Source: Pseudomonadota bacterium
Lineage (GTDB): Bacteria; Pseudomonadota; Alphaproteobacteria; Sphingomonadales; Sphingomonadaceae
Assembly (NCBI GenBank): GCA_023391375.1
Contig: JAEWBB010000001.1
Location: forward strand, 1-64,000
DNA: 64,000 bases
Direction of reading: 5' to 3'
Every line of letters starts with the position of its first letter. Within the stretch, counting starts at the first letter, position 1. The position numbers and the translations under genes are program-made. Below the pieces are notes generated by a model that had not been told where the DNA came from, ran no database searches, and saw only the letters and a program-made list of their open reading frames with translations. Of this stretch, positions 26,963 to 36,455 are shown one piece after another.

Positions 26963-29041
26963 ATGAAGACCTTGCTTTTCGCTGCCGCCAGCAGCCTTGC
27001 GCTTTCGGCCTGCGCCACGACCGCTGTTGCCCCGGCAAGCGATGCCCCCATCGCCGTGACCGAAACCGCCGCACCGGTGGCCGCGAAGGGGCCGCGCTAC
27101 GCGCCGTTCGGGCTCGAACTGAAGGACATGGATACCGCGGTGAAGCCCGGCGACAGCTTCTTCGATTATGCCCTCGGCACCTGGCTCAAGAACAAGGTCA
27201 TCCCCGCCGACAAGTCGGGCGCGGGCTATAACTACGAACTGCCGGACGAGATCGAGGTCCAGTTGAAGGGCCTCGTCGAAACGGCGGCCGCCGATCCGGG
27301 AAGCCCGCTCGGCAAGAAGATCGGCGATGCCTACGCCGCCTACACCGACACCGCCGCGATCGATGCCGCCGGGCTCGCACCGCTGCAGCCGTGGCTGGCC
27401 AAGATCGACGCGGTGAAAACCCGCACCGACCTCGTCCGCCTCATGATGCAGCCGGGCTATCCGAGCATCGTCAATGTCGGCCCGAGCGCGGACCAGGACG
27501 ATCCCACCCGCTATGCTGTCTTTGCTTCGCAGGCGAGCCTCGGTCTTCCCGGCCGCGACTATTATCTCGACCAGGGCAAGAAATACGCCGACATCCGGAC
27601 CGCCTACGTTGCCTACATCACCAAGCTCGGCACGCTCGCCGGGTTCAGCGATCCGGCCGGGCGGGCGAAGCGCATCCTCGCGCTCGAAACCGCGGTGGCG
27701 AAGGACCAGTGGACGCCCGAGGCGCGCCGCGACCCGGTCAAGACGCACAACGTGATGGACATGGCCAAGCTCAATGCGCTGGCACCCGAATTCGACTGGG
27801 CCAACACGCTGGCGGCGATGGGCTATACCGGCGTGAAAACCGTCGACGTGTCCGAACCCAGCGCGGTTGCCGCGGCCGGCGACCGGCTGCGCGACATTCC
27901 GATGGCGACGTGGAAGGAATATATGGCCTACCGCTTCGTGCGCGGCCATGCCGATGTCCTGCCGACGGCGATCGACGCCGCCACCTTCGACTTCTTCTCG
28001 CATACGCTCCGCGACATCCCGCAGCAGCGCGACCGCTGGAAACGCGGCATCGCGAACATCGACGACAATCTCGGCGAGGCTTTGGGCCAGCTCTACGTCG
28101 CCCAGTACTGGCCGGACGAGTCCGCCCGCAAGGCGATGGAGATGGTCGAGGACGTCCGCGCCGCCTACGGCGACAAGATCCGCGGCGCCGACTGGATGGA
28201 CGCCGGGACCAAGGCCAGGGCGCTCGAGAAACTTGCAGGCTTCGACCCGCGCATCGGCTATCCGTCGAAGTGGATCGACTATTCGACGCTGCAGGTCAGC
28301 CGGACCGACCCGCTGGCCAACGCCATGGCGGCCGCCGCCTTCCAGGACCGGCTGGCGCTGGAACGCTTCCCCAAGCCCGTCGACCGCACCTTGTGGTACA
28401 TGACGCCGCAGACGGTGAACGCCTATTACGATCCGACGATGAACCAGATCACGGTGCCTGCCGCGATCCTGCAGCCCCCGTTCTTCGACGCCAATGCCGA
28501 TGCGGCGGTCAACTATGCCGAGACCGGCGCGACGACCATCGGCCACGAACTCGGGCACGGGTTCGACGACAGCGGCCGGCAGTATGATGCGCAGGGCCGG
28601 CTGAAGGATTGGTGGACCGCGGAAACCGCCGCCAAGTACAAGGTGAAGGCGGAAATGCTGGCCAAGCAGTTCGACGAGTACGAACCCATCCCTGGCGTCC
28701 ACATCAAGGGCGAGTTGACGCTGGGCGAGAACCTTGCCGACCTCGGCGGGCTGGAAGCGGCCTATGCGGCTTACCGCAAATATGTCGAGCGTCATGGCGA
28801 GCCGCCGGTGCTCAACGGCTTCACCGGCGACCAGCGCTTCTTCCTCGCCTACGCGCAGGCGTGGCAGGGCAAGACGCGCGAAGGCGCGCTGCGCGCCCAG
28901 CTTCTGACCAACCCGCACAGCCCGGAACGCTACCGGGTCGATGGCATCGTCCGGAACTTCGACCCCTGGTACAAGGCGTTCAACGTCCAGCCGGGCGACA
29001 AGCTCTACCTGCCGCCGGAACAGCGCGTGCATGTTTGGTGA
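26963..29041 (+). CDS. M13-family zinc metallopeptidase (PepO/neprilysin type), lipoprotein
   Basis: A 692-residue peptidase. The signal peptide ends in a lipobox ALSAC (Cys about residue 19), so it is probably anchored in the envelope. The M13 N-terminal domain begins GLELKDMDTAVKPGDSFFDYA. The C-terminal catalytic domain has the zinc site TTIGHELGHGFDDSGRQYD (near residue 526), the third ligand GENLADLGGLEAA and the closing SPERYRVDG/F-x-PG-D elements of the family. It likely degrades oligopeptides in the periplasm. The next gene overlaps its end. Confidence 0.95.
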   Translation: MKTLLFAAASSLALSACATTAVAPASDAPIAVTETAAPVAAKGPRYAPFGLELKDMDTAVKPGDSFFDYALGTWLKNKVIPADKSGAGYNYELPDEIEVQLKGLVETAAADPGSPLGKKIGDAYAAYTDTAAIDAAGLAPLQPWLAKIDAVKTRTDLVRLMMQPGYPSIVNVGPSADQDDPTRYAVFASQASLGLPGRDYYLDQGKKYADIRTAYVAYITKLGTLAGFSDPAGRAKRILALETAVAKDQWTPEARRDPVKTHNVMDMAKLNALAPEFDWANTLAAMGYTGVKTVDVSEPSAVAAAGDRLRDIPMATWKEYMAYRFVRGHADVLPTAIDAATFDFFSHTLRDIPQQRDRWKRGIANIDDNLGEALGQLYVAQYWPDESARKAMEMVEDVRAAYGDKIRGADWMDAGTKARALEKLAGFDPRIGYPSKWIDYSTLQVSRTDPLANAMAAAAFQDRLALERFPKPVDRTLWYMTPQTVNAYYDPTMNQITVPAAILQPPFFDANADAAVNYAETGATTIGHELGHGFDDSGRQYDAQGRLKDWWTAETAAKYKVKAEMLAKQFDEYEPIPGVHIKGELTLGENLADLGGLEAAYAAYRKYVERHGEPPVLNGFTGDQRFFLAYAQAWQGKTREGALRAQLLTNPHSPERYRVDGIVRNFDPWYKAFNVQPGDKLYLPPEQRVHVW

Positions 29042-29969
29042 GGTGCTGATCGCAGCGGGCCTCGCCCTCGCCGCGCCGATCGCGTCCACTGCGCCGCCGG
29101 CGACCCTGTCGGCGGGACCGCACGATGCGATCGTCGATGGAGTCCGTCTCTGGTACCGGGTGGCGGGCAAGGCGTCGGGCACGCCCGTCGTCTTCCTTCA
29201 CGGCGGGCCGGGCGAGGGCAGCCAGACGTTCGCCCGCTTCGCCGGCCCGCTGCTCGAGCGTGACTTGCGCATGGTCTATCTCGACCAACGCGGCAGCGGC
29301 CGGTCCGAACGCCCGTTCAGCAAGACCTATTCGATCCCGCTGATCGTCGACGACCTCGAACGGCTGCGGCTCCAGTGGGGTGTCGAGCGGCTCGATCTCG
29401 TCGGGCACAGCTTCGGCACGGTCATCGCCCTCGAATATGCCGCGAAATACCCGGCCCACGTCGACCGGATGGTGCTGACCGGGACCGTGGTCGACGTACC
29501 GGCGGCCATCGACCTCCAATGTGCGCGCCTCGAGACGATCGATCCCGCGCTCTACGCGAAAGCCGTCGCGTCGCTCGACAAGGGGTCTGAGCGCAAATGC
29601 GACGCGTTCGGGGCGGGGCAGGATTTCGTCAACGCCAACATGTATCCCGATCCGGCGACACGAACGATCGTGGACGACAGCGATTCCGCGGACGGCCTGG
29701 GCAACACCGGCGAAATCGGTCAGGCGCTCTTCGCGCAAGGCTTCCTCGACTACCGTTTCAACAAGGGCGACCGGCTGACTATGCCGGTCCTCGCGATCGG
29801 CGGCGACAGGGATTTCCAGGCCGTCGACGGGCCGGTGAAGGCGTTCATGAAAACACTCCCGAATGGCCGCTACCTCGGCTACCCGGGACGCGGCCATTTC
29901 ATGTTCGTCGAGGATCCCGCGCGGTTCGCGAAGGACGTAGTCGCCTTCCTGGACGCGCCGAACCGCTAG
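29031..29969 (+). CDS. Alpha/beta hydrolase, proline-iminopeptidase-like, exported
   Basis: A 312-residue hydrolase with a predicted signal peptide (MFGEVLIAAGLALAAPIAST). The fold shows the oxyanion motif VVFLHGGPGEGS, DQRGSGRS and the nucleophile elbow LVGHSFGTVIALEY; Asp in GGDRDFQ and His in GRGHFMF complete the triad. HGGPG and DQRGSGRS are characteristic of S33 prolyl aminopeptidases. The ATG lies inside the end of the M13 peptidase gene, so both are probably made together, which fits periplasmic peptide breakdown. Confidence 0.88.
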   Translation: MFGEVLIAAGLALAAPIASTAPPATLSAGPHDAIVDGVRLWYRVAGKASGTPVVFLHGGPGEGSQTFARFAGPLLERDLRMVYLDQRGSGRSERPFSKTYSIPLIVDDLERLRLQWGVERLDLVGHSFGTVIALEYAAKYPAHVDRMVLTGTVVDVPAAIDLQCARLETIDPALYAKAVASLDKGSERKCDAFGAGQDFVNANMYPDPATRTIVDDSDSADGLGNTGEIGQALFAQGFLDYRFNKGDRLTMPVLAIGGDRDFQAVDGPVKAFMKTLPNGRYLGYPGRGHFMFVEDPARFAKDVVAFLDAPNR

Positions 29970-30015
29970 CTTTGCGCTTGCCTTGCCGGCCTCCACGGCG
30001 CAAACGCCGCGCCAG

Positions 30016-31029
30016 ATGAGCGCCAGCGTCCACCCCCTCCCCGGTACCCGCGCCCCCAGCCTCGACCCGCTGGTCGAGCTGGTCGCCGACGGCATGAACG
30101 CGGTCAACGCGGTCATCCTCGAGCGGATGCAGTCGAAGGTGGCGATGATCCCCGAGCTTGCCGGGCACCTCATCGCCGGCGGGGGCAAGCGGATGCGGCC
30201 GATGCTAACGCTGTCGAGCGCGGCGTTGCTCGACTATTGCGGCACCCGCCATCACCGGCTGGCCGCCGCGGTCGAGTTCATCCACACGGCGACGCTGCTT
30301 CACGACGATGTCGTCGACGGCTCCGACCTGCGCCGCGGCAAGAAGGCCGCGAACCTCATCTGGGGCAACCCGGCGAGCGTGCTGGTCGGCGACTTCCTCT
30401 TCTCGCGCAGCTTTGAGCTGATGGTCGAGGACGGCAGCCTCAAGGTGCTCAAGATCCTCAGCCACGCATCGGCCGTCATCGCCGAGGGCGAGGTCGACCA
30501 GTTGACCGCCCAGCGCCGGATCGAAACCAGCGAAGATCATTACCTCGCGATCATCAACGCCAAGACCGCCGAGCTGTTCTCCGCCGCCTGCCGCATCGCG
30601 CCGGTCGTGGCCGAGGCGGGCGAGGCTGCGGAAAGTGCGCTCGAAGCCTATGGCCGCAACCTCGGCATCGCCTTCCAGCTGGTTGACGACGCGATCGACT
30701 ATTCGAGCGACGAAGCGACCATGGGCAAGGGCCGCGGCGACGATTTCCGCGACGGCAAGGTGACGCTGCCCGTCATCCTCGCCCATGCACGCGGTTCGGC
30801 CGCCGACCGCGCCTTCTGGAAGGCGGCGATGCAGGGCGACAAGGTCAGCGACGCCGACCTGGCGCACGCCACGCAGCTGATCTCGGACACCGGCGCGCTG
30901 GCCGACACCATGGCCCGCGCCCGCCTCTACGCCGACCGCGCGATCGACGCGCTGGCGCCCTTCCCCGGCGGCCGCGCCAAGGCGGCGATGATCGAGGCCG
31001 CACGCTTCGCCGTCGCCCGGGCCTACTGA
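30016..31029 (+). CDS. ispB: Polyprenyl diphosphate synthase (octaprenyl/decaprenyl type)
   Basis: A 337-residue trans-isoprenyl diphosphate synthase that makes the side chain of ubiquinone from farnesyl diphosphate and IPP. GGGKRMRPMLTL, the first Asp-rich motif LLHDDVVDGSDLRRG (about residue 95) and the second VDDAIDYSSD (about residue 223) are present, with the FGKGRGDDFRDGKVTLP-type region between. ATG 30016 is chosen over an upstream TTG. Chain length cannot be read; Sphingomonads usually make Q-10. Confidence 0.93.
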   Translation: MSASVHPLPGTRAPSLDPLVELVADGMNAVNAVILERMQSKVAMIPELAGHLIAGGGKRMRPMLTLSSAALLDYCGTRHHRLAAAVEFIHTATLLHDDVVDGSDLRRGKKAANLIWGNPASVLVGDFLFSRSFELMVEDGSLKVLKILSHASAVIAEGEVDQLTAQRRIETSEDHYLAIINAKTAELFSAACRIAPVVAEAGEAAESALEAYGRNLGIAFQLVDDAIDYSSDEATMGKGRGDDFRDGKVTLPVILAHARGSAADRAFWKAAMQGDKVSDADLAHATQLISDTGALADTMARARLYADRAIDALAPFPGGRAKAAMIEAARFAVARAY

Positions 31030-31090
31030 CGAGAGGGCACCACGCGCCGTCTCAAGCGTAATCTTCCCGAACATAGCGGAGGGCTTGGCA

Positions 31091-32071
31091 ATGAAGATGG
31101 CGATGATCGGCCTTGGCCGGATGGGCGGCAACATGGCGCACCGGCTGGTCCAGCACGGCATCGATGTAGTTGCCTACGACCGCGATGCGGCCGCCGTAGC
31201 CGAAACGGTCAAGAACGGCGCCACCGGGGCGAGCGACCTTGCCGACCTGCCGAGCAAGCTCGACAAGCCCGCTATCTATTGGCTGATGCTGCCGGCTGGC
31301 GAGATCACCGAGAAGGTCATGCGGCAGGTGGGCGAGATCGCCTCCGAAGGCGACATTATCGTCGACGGCGGCAACAGCTTCTGGAAGCACGATGTCGAGC
31401 GCTCGAAATGGTTGAAGGAGCGCGGCCTTCACTTCGTCGACGTCGGCACCTCGGGCGGCGTCTGGGGCCTGGAACGCGGCTACTGCATGATGATCGGCGG
31501 GCCGGACGAGCAAGTTAAACACCTCGACCCTGTCTTTCGGGCGTTGTGTCCTGGCCTCGGCACCATCCCGCGCACCAAGCGGCCCAAGGGGACGGACGAG
31601 TGGCAGGCTGAAATGGGCTATGTCCACTGCGGGCCGGAAGGCTCCGGCCATTTCGTGAAGATGGTCCACAACGGTATCGAGTACGGCATGATGCAGGCTT
31701 ATGCCGAGGGCTTCGACATCCTGAAGTCGCGCGCCAAGGAAGACATGCCCGAAGGGATGCGCTTCGACCTCAACCTTAGCGACATTTCCGAGGTCTGGCG
31801 GCGTGGCAGCGTCATCTCCTCCTGGCTGCTCGACCTCATCTCGATCGCGCTGGCCGAGGATGCCTCGCTCTCCAAATATTCGGGCCGGGTGAACGACAGC
31901 GGGGAAGGCCGTTGGACGATCGACGCGGCGATCGAGGAAGCTGTACCCGTCGACGTCCTCGCGGCCGCCCTGTTCGCGCGCTTCCGCAGCCGGGTCGAGG
32001 AAAGCTACGCCGACCAGTTGCTCAGCGCGATGCGCTTCGGCTTCGGCGGCCATGTGGAAATGCCTCAATAG
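31091..32071 (+). CDS. gnd: 6-phosphogluconate dehydrogenase, decarboxylating (short, NAD-type)
   Basis: A 326-residue enzyme of the short 6PGDH class (about 300-340 residues, against 470 for the E. coli type). The nucleotide-binding site is MIGLGRMGGNMA. VDGGNSFWKHD, the substrate-binding GTSGGVWGLERGYCMMIGG and the catalytic HCGPEGSGHFVKMVHNGIEY are diagnostic. It turns 6-phosphogluconate into ribulose 5-phosphate and CO2, probably with NAD. ATG 31091 is preferred because GGAGGG lies about seven bases upstream; a TTG at 31085 is possible. Confidence 0.94.
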   Translation: MKMAMIGLGRMGGNMAHRLVQHGIDVVAYDRDAAAVAETVKNGATGASDLADLPSKLDKPAIYWLMLPAGEITEKVMRQVGEIASEGDIIVDGGNSFWKHDVERSKWLKERGLHFVDVGTSGGVWGLERGYCMMIGGPDEQVKHLDPVFRALCPGLGTIPRTKRPKGTDEWQAEMGYVHCGPEGSGHFVKMVHNGIEYGMMQAYAEGFDILKSRAKEDMPEGMRFDLNLSDISEVWRRGSVISSWLLDLISIALAEDASLSKYSGRVNDSGEGRWTIDAAIEEAVPVDVLAAALFARFRSRVEESYADQLLSAMRFGFGGHVEMPQ

Positions 32072-32074
32072 GCG

Positions 32075-32587
32075 TCAGGTGACCTCCTTGAAAGTCCGGC
32101 CGTAACCCCAATCGTGAACCTGTTCATCGCAGGACGTCGCGTTGCCGTCCGCATCCAGCGTGATGAGGAAACTGTGGCCATAGCCTTGGCCATAGTCGAG
32201 CAGCCGGATTTCCTCGGGCACGGCGACCATCACCGCCGAGGTGAGATTGCTCGGCTCCTCGAGTTGCTTCAGCGCCGGCCGTTGCTCCAGTAGCAACTTC
32301 ACCGCCGTCTTTCGCTCCGAGGCATCGTCGACAGGCCGCGCCCTTGCCTTGATGGCCAGCGCGCGGATGCTTCCCGGGTTGATGACGTCGCGGCCGATGG
32401 CCAACGACACACGATCGTCGCGCTGGAGGTCGACCATCTTCTGGCTCGACCGGGCGATCACGAAGTAGAGCCGGGTTCCCTGGTTGGCGAAGCCGACCAT
32501 GGTGCAGTGCGGCCAGCCGTCGGGGTCGGCGGTAGCAAGCGCCGCCAGCCGGTTGTCGCGTAGGATGTCGATGACCTTGTCGAGCAT
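32075..32587 (-). CDS. Pyridoxamine 5'-phosphate oxidase-like FMN-binding protein
   Basis: A 170-residue split-barrel protein. LAALATADPDGWPHCTMVGF, YFVIARSSQKMVDLQRDDRVSLAIG match the PNPOx-like general stress protein family that binds FMN or F420/heme. The C-terminal half (YGQGYGHSFLITLDADG) is less typical. The role could be detoxification or oxidoreduction; no substrate is inferable. An AGGAGG-type ribosome-binding site precedes ATG 32587, and the gene is divergent from hrpB. Confidence 0.82.
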   Translation of the reverse strand: MLDKVIDILRDNRLAALATADPDGWPHCTMVGFANQGTRLYFVIARSSQKMVDLQRDDRVSLAIGRDVINPGSIRALAIKARARPVDDASERKTAVKLLLEQRPALKQLEEPSNLTSAVMVAVPEEIRLLDYGQGYGHSFLITLDADGNATSCDEQVHDWGYGRTFKEVT

Positions 32588-32688
32588 GGATGATCCTCCT
32601 CGTGTCGGCCGCGCCATGATGCGCCTTTCGAATGCAGGCCTCAAGCGCCCCCTGTCGCGTACCGGCGCTCTCTGGCAAAGGCGGCTTC

Positions 32689-35133
32689 GTGAACCGCTTG
32701 CCCATCGACGATGTCCTCCCCGACCTGCTCGCCGCGTTGCGCGAGGCTCCCCGGGCGCTTCTCGTGGCGCCGCCGGGCGCGGGCAAGACGACGCGCGTCG
32801 CCCCGGCGTTGCTCGACGAGCCATGGTGTGCGGGCGAGTTGCTGCTGCTCGTGCCACGCCGCCTGGCCGCCCGGTCGGCCGCCGAATATATGGCGCGCGA
32901 GCTCGGGGAAGAGGTGGGCGCGACCATCGGTTATGCCACCCGTCTCGACTCCAAGCGGTCAAAAGCGACGCGGATCACGGCCATGACCCATGGCGTGTTC
33001 CTGGCCCGACTGCAGGCCGATCCCGAACTCGCGGGGGTCAGTGCGGTGCTGTTCGACGAGGTGCATGAGCGCAGCCTCGACAGCGACCTTGCCCTGGCCC
33101 TGACGCTCGACGCCTCCGCGGGCCTTCGTCCGGACCTTCGCATCCTCGCCATGTCCGCGACCCTGGACGGGGCGCGGTTCGGGCGTCTTTTGGGCGATCC
33201 GCCGCGGATTGAGTCGGAGGGCAAGAGTTTTCCACTCGCAATAATTTACGCCGGGAAAAGTCCCGGTGAGCGGATCGAGCCCCAGATGGCCGCCGCCATT
33301 CGGCGGGCGCTTGGCGACCATGAAGGCTCGTTGCTGGCCTTCCTGCCGGGCGTCGCCGAGATCGAGCGGACCGCCGACGCCCTCGGAAACCTGCCCGACG
33401 ACGTCGTTGTTCATCGCCTCCACGGCCAGGTCGATCCTGCTGCGCAGCGCGCCGCCTTGAAGGCGCCGCCACCGGGCAAGCGAAAGGTGGTCCTTGCCAC
33501 GGCCATCGCCGAAACCAGCCTGACTCTCGACGACGTGCGGATCGTGGTCGACAGCGGACTGGCACGGCGGCCGCGCTACGATCGGGGTGCGGGGCTGACC
33601 CGCCTGGTCACCGAGCGCGCCAGCCAGGCCGCGGTCATACAGCGGGCCGGCCGCGCCGCGAGGCAGGCGCCGGGCGTGGCGATCCGCCTGTGGGAAGAAG
33701 CAGCGATGGCAGCCCTCCCGCCGCACGACCCGCCCGAAATCCTCGAAGCCGATCTCAGTGGCCTCGTCCTGACGTCGATCTTGTGGGGCGAAGCCGATCC
33801 GGCACGACTCCCCTTCCTCGATCCGCCACCTGCCCCTGCCCTGGCCGAAGCGCGGCAACGGTTGGCGCGGCTGGGGGCGATCGACGCCGACGGCCGCCTC
33901 ACCCCGCACGGGCGCGAGATCGCCGGCTGGCCGCTCGAGCCGCGGCTCGCCCACATGATGGTCGAGGGGGCCCGCCGCGGTTTCGCGGGCGCCGCAGCGG
34001 ATGCCGCTGCCTTACTGAGCGAGCGCGGTATCGGCGGCAACGATCCTGACCTCGAACTGCGCCACCGTCGTTGGGCCAGCGAGCGCGGGCCGCGTGCCGA
34101 GGCTGCCCGTCGCATGGCGGCGCGCTGGGCGAAGCGTGCCGGCGGCAGCGGCGGTGCCTCGCATGACCTCGCCCGCGCCATTGCCCTCGCCTTCCCCGAC
34201 CGCGTGGCGCGCCGCCGCGATTCCAGCGGTGAACAATGGCAGTCGGTCGGCGGCCGCGGCTTCCGGCTCGATGCCACTAGCCCGCTCGCGCGGAGCGAAT
34301 GGCTGGCCATCGCGGATGTCTCCGGTGCCGCTTCGGGCGCCCGCATCCTCAGCGCCGCAGCCCTCGAACCGGCCGATGTCGAAGCGCTGTTCGAAAACGA
34401 CATCGCGACGTATCGCGAGGCCCGGTTCGATCCTGCGACCAACGGCATTTCCGCCACCGTGGGACGCCGGCTGGGCAGCATCAAGCTGTCATCCGCGCCG
34501 GATCCGCAGCCCGACGCGGAAACAGTCGCGGCCGGGCTTGCCGATGCCGTCCGACGCCACGGCCTGTCGCTCCTGCCCTGGCCCGAAACGGCCACGGCGC
34601 TCCGCCACCGCACCGCCTTTGCGCGACTGGTGGACGAGACCCTTCCGGACCTCGGCGACGACACGCTTCTCGCCGGACTCGAAGACTGGCTCCTCCCCTT
34701 GCTCGAAGGAAAGCGCCGGCTCGATGCCATCGCTCCCGGCTCGCTGCGCGGCGCGCTCGACGGCTTGCTCGGGTATGATGGCATGCGCAGCGTCGACCGC
34801 CTCGCCCCGACGCATCTCGATACGCCGGCCGGCTCGTCGCATCCGATCGACTATGCCGCGCCCGGCGGGCCGGCCGTCGAGGTGCGGGTGCAGGCCCTTT
34901 ACGGCGTGCGCGATCACCCGTCGGTCGCAGCCGGCCGCGTGCCGCTGACCCTGCGCCTCACCAGTCCCGCACACCGGCCGATCCAGACGACCAAGGACCT
35001 GCCCGCTTTCTGGGCCGGGAGCTGGCGCGACGTGGCGAAGGAGATGCGCGGGCGCTACCCCAAGCATCCCTGGCCCGACGATCCCGCCGCGGCCGACCCG
35101 ACGCTGCGCACCAAGCGCGCGTCCCGCACTTGA
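32689..35133 (+). CDS. hrpB: ATP-dependent helicase HrpB
   Basis: An 814-residue DExH-box helicase of normal HrpB length. Motif I APPGAGKTTRV, motif Ia LVPRRLAARSAAEYMA, motif II LFDEVHERSLD (DEVH), motif III MSATLD and motifs V-VI ATAIAETSLTLDDVR / QRAGRAAR lie in order. They are followed by the helicase-associated domain and the HrpB C-terminal domain (DYAAPGGPAVEVRVQALYG; YPKHPWPDDP). The GTG at 32689 begins the family-typical sequence. Its cellular substrate is unknown even in well studied bacteria. Confidence 0.95.
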   Translation: MNRLPIDDVLPDLLAALREAPRALLVAPPGAGKTTRVAPALLDEPWCAGELLLLVPRRLAARSAAEYMARELGEEVGATIGYATRLDSKRSKATRITAMTHGVFLARLQADPELAGVSAVLFDEVHERSLDSDLALALTLDASAGLRPDLRILAMSATLDGARFGRLLGDPPRIESEGKSFPLAIIYAGKSPGERIEPQMAAAIRRALGDHEGSLLAFLPGVAEIERTADALGNLPDDVVVHRLHGQVDPAAQRAALKAPPPGKRKVVLATAIAETSLTLDDVRIVVDSGLARRPRYDRGAGLTRLVTERASQAAVIQRAGRAARQAPGVAIRLWEEAAMAALPPHDPPEILEADLSGLVLTSILWGEADPARLPFLDPPPAPALAEARQRLARLGAIDADGRLTPHGREIAGWPLEPRLAHMMVEGARRGFAGAAADAAALLSERGIGGNDPDLELRHRRWASERGPRAEAARRMAARWAKRAGGSGGASHDLARAIALAFPDRVARRRDSSGEQWQSVGGRGFRLDATSPLARSEWLAIADVSGAASGARILSAAALEPADVEALFENDIATYREARFDPATNGISATVGRRLGSIKLSSAPDPQPDAETVAAGLADAVRRHGLSLLPWPETATALRHRTAFARLVDETLPDLGDDTLLAGLEDWLLPLLEGKRRLDAIAPGSLRGALDGLLGYDGMRSVDRLAPTHLDTPAGSSHPIDYAAPGGPAVEVRVQALYGVRDHPSVAAGRVPLTLRLTSPAHRPIQTTKDLPAFWAGSWRDVAKEMRGRYPKHPWPDDPAAADPTLRTKRASRT

Positions 35134-35166
35134 TTTAGGCCCCGCTTTTCGCCAATCGCGCAATAC

Positions 35167-35448
35167 ATGACGACCGCCCGCATCATCGAGGAACAGCGCA
35201 AGACCACCCAGTCGGGCAAGGCCAAGGCCGGGCGCTGGACGCTGGAGTTCGAACGCAGCGAGGCGATGCGCCCCGATCCGCTGACCGGTTGGGCCGGCTC
35301 GGGCGACACGAAGACGCAGGTCCGGCTGAACTTCGACACCAAGGACGAAGCGCTGGCCTACGCCACTGCGAAGGGATTCGACGTGCACCTCGTCCCCGCC
35401 GCGCCGGTGAAGCTCAAGCTGCAGGCTTACGCCGACAACTTCCGCTAG
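35167..35448 (+). CDS. NADH dehydrogenase complex I accessory subunit, NDUFS4-like
   Basis: A 93-residue protein with the ETC complex I NDUFS4 pattern: ARIIEEQRKTTQSGKAKAG and WTLEFERSEAMRPDPLTGWAGSGDT. These are followed by VRLNFDTKDEALAYATAKG. In alphaproteobacteria this is a supernumerary subunit of respiratory complex I (homologous to human 18-kDa subunit) that stabilises the matrix-side arm. It stands alone here, 33 bases after hrpB, away from the nuo operon, as is common. Confidence 0.93.
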   Translation: MTTARIIEEQRKTTQSGKAKAGRWTLEFERSEAMRPDPLTGWAGSGDTKTQVRLNFDTKDEALAYATAKGFDVHLVPAAPVKLKLQAYADNFR

Positions 35449-35451
35449 GGC

Positions 35452-36348
35452 CTAGCCCGTCCCGCGCTCACTGATGAAATGGCTGATCATCGGCTGCAGG
35501 TTGCTGTCGTAGGTCGCCAGCACGTTTCGCGGCCCGGCGATGTCGAAATGGCTCAGCAGCCTTTCCCCGTTCCAGTAGTGCAGGCCGAACGCCGGGGCGT
35601 CGCCCAGGATCAGCGGCCTCTCGTCGGGGTGCGACGGGTCGATCCCATCGAGGTCGAGGGCCAGTGGCGGCGCGGTCGACGAGACGACGGTCAGCGGCTT
35701 GCCGGCAAAGGACGCGGCCATGTTGCGATGGACGTGGCCGGCGAGGATGCCGACCACCTGTTTGGCCGGCGCGATCGCCTTTTCTAGCCGCCGCACCCAG
35801 CGTTCGCCCGATAGCGCGCTCATCCAGTCGATGCCGGTGTCGACGGGCGGATGGTGGAGGACGACGACCGTCGGCTGGCGCTTTTTTTCCGCCAGCCGCG
35901 CCTCGAGCCAGGCAATGCGCTTGGCGCACATCATGCCGCCATGCCGGCCGGGATCGAGCGTATCGAGCACGATGACCCGCAGCCCGCCAACCTCGGTTTC
36001 GTACTGGACGAAGCCGTTACCGTCGTCGGGCAAGTTTGGCAGCACGGTACGGAAATTGGTGCGGTCGTCGTGATTGCCGACGGCCCAGAGGACCGGACCG
36101 TCCCACCGGCCGACCAGCGCCACCATGTGGCGATAACTGTCGACATCACCCTTGTCGGTGAGGTCGCCGCTCGCGATCAGCGCCAAGGGCTTGGGCCGCA
36201 TCGCCATCAGCTGGTCGATGACGAGGTTGAGCCGGCGGACGTTGAGTTCGTGCGGGTTGTCCTCGTCGAACCCGATGTGCAGGTCGGTAACGTGCGCGAT
36301 CAGGAACCCGGACTTCTCGATCTTGGCCACGATGTTTGCTGCCCCCAC
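35452..36348 (-). CDS. Metallophosphoesterase (class III cyclic nucleotide phosphodiesterase-like)
   Basis: A 298-residue calcineurin-like phosphoesterase. The metal-ligand motifs are all present and in order: AHVTDLHIG (D-x-H), ASGDLTDKGD (GD), VGNHDDR (GNHD), VVVLHHPP (H) and GILAGHVHRN (GHxH). The layout is that of CpdA-type cAMP phosphodiesterases, but the true substrate may be another phosphodiester. A GTG start at 36348 is used; another GTG lies seven codons in. It converges on the NDUFS4 gene. Confidence 0.88.
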   Translation of the reverse strand: MGAANIVAKIEKSGFLIAHVTDLHIGFDEDNPHELNVRRLNLVIDQLMAMRPKPLALIASGDLTDKGDVDSYRHMVALVGRWDGPVLWAVGNHDDRTNFRTVLPNLPDDGNGFVQYETEVGGLRVIVLDTLDPGRHGGMMCAKRIAWLEARLAEKKRQPTVVVLHHPPVDTGIDWMSALSGERWVRRLEKAIAPAKQVVGILAGHVHRNMAASFAGKPLTVVSSTAPPLALDLDGIDPSHPDERPLILGDAPAFGLHYWNGERLLSHFDIAGPRNVLATYDSNLQPMISHFISERGTG

Positions 36349-36455
36349 CCCGGTGCATCGGGATGTGGGGACGCCCGGTCTTTGTCAAAGGAAAAGCCGC
36401 ACTTGATGTACATCCAAAGCAAGGTCATGGTGAGCCCGCCGAGCTAGGGGGAAGT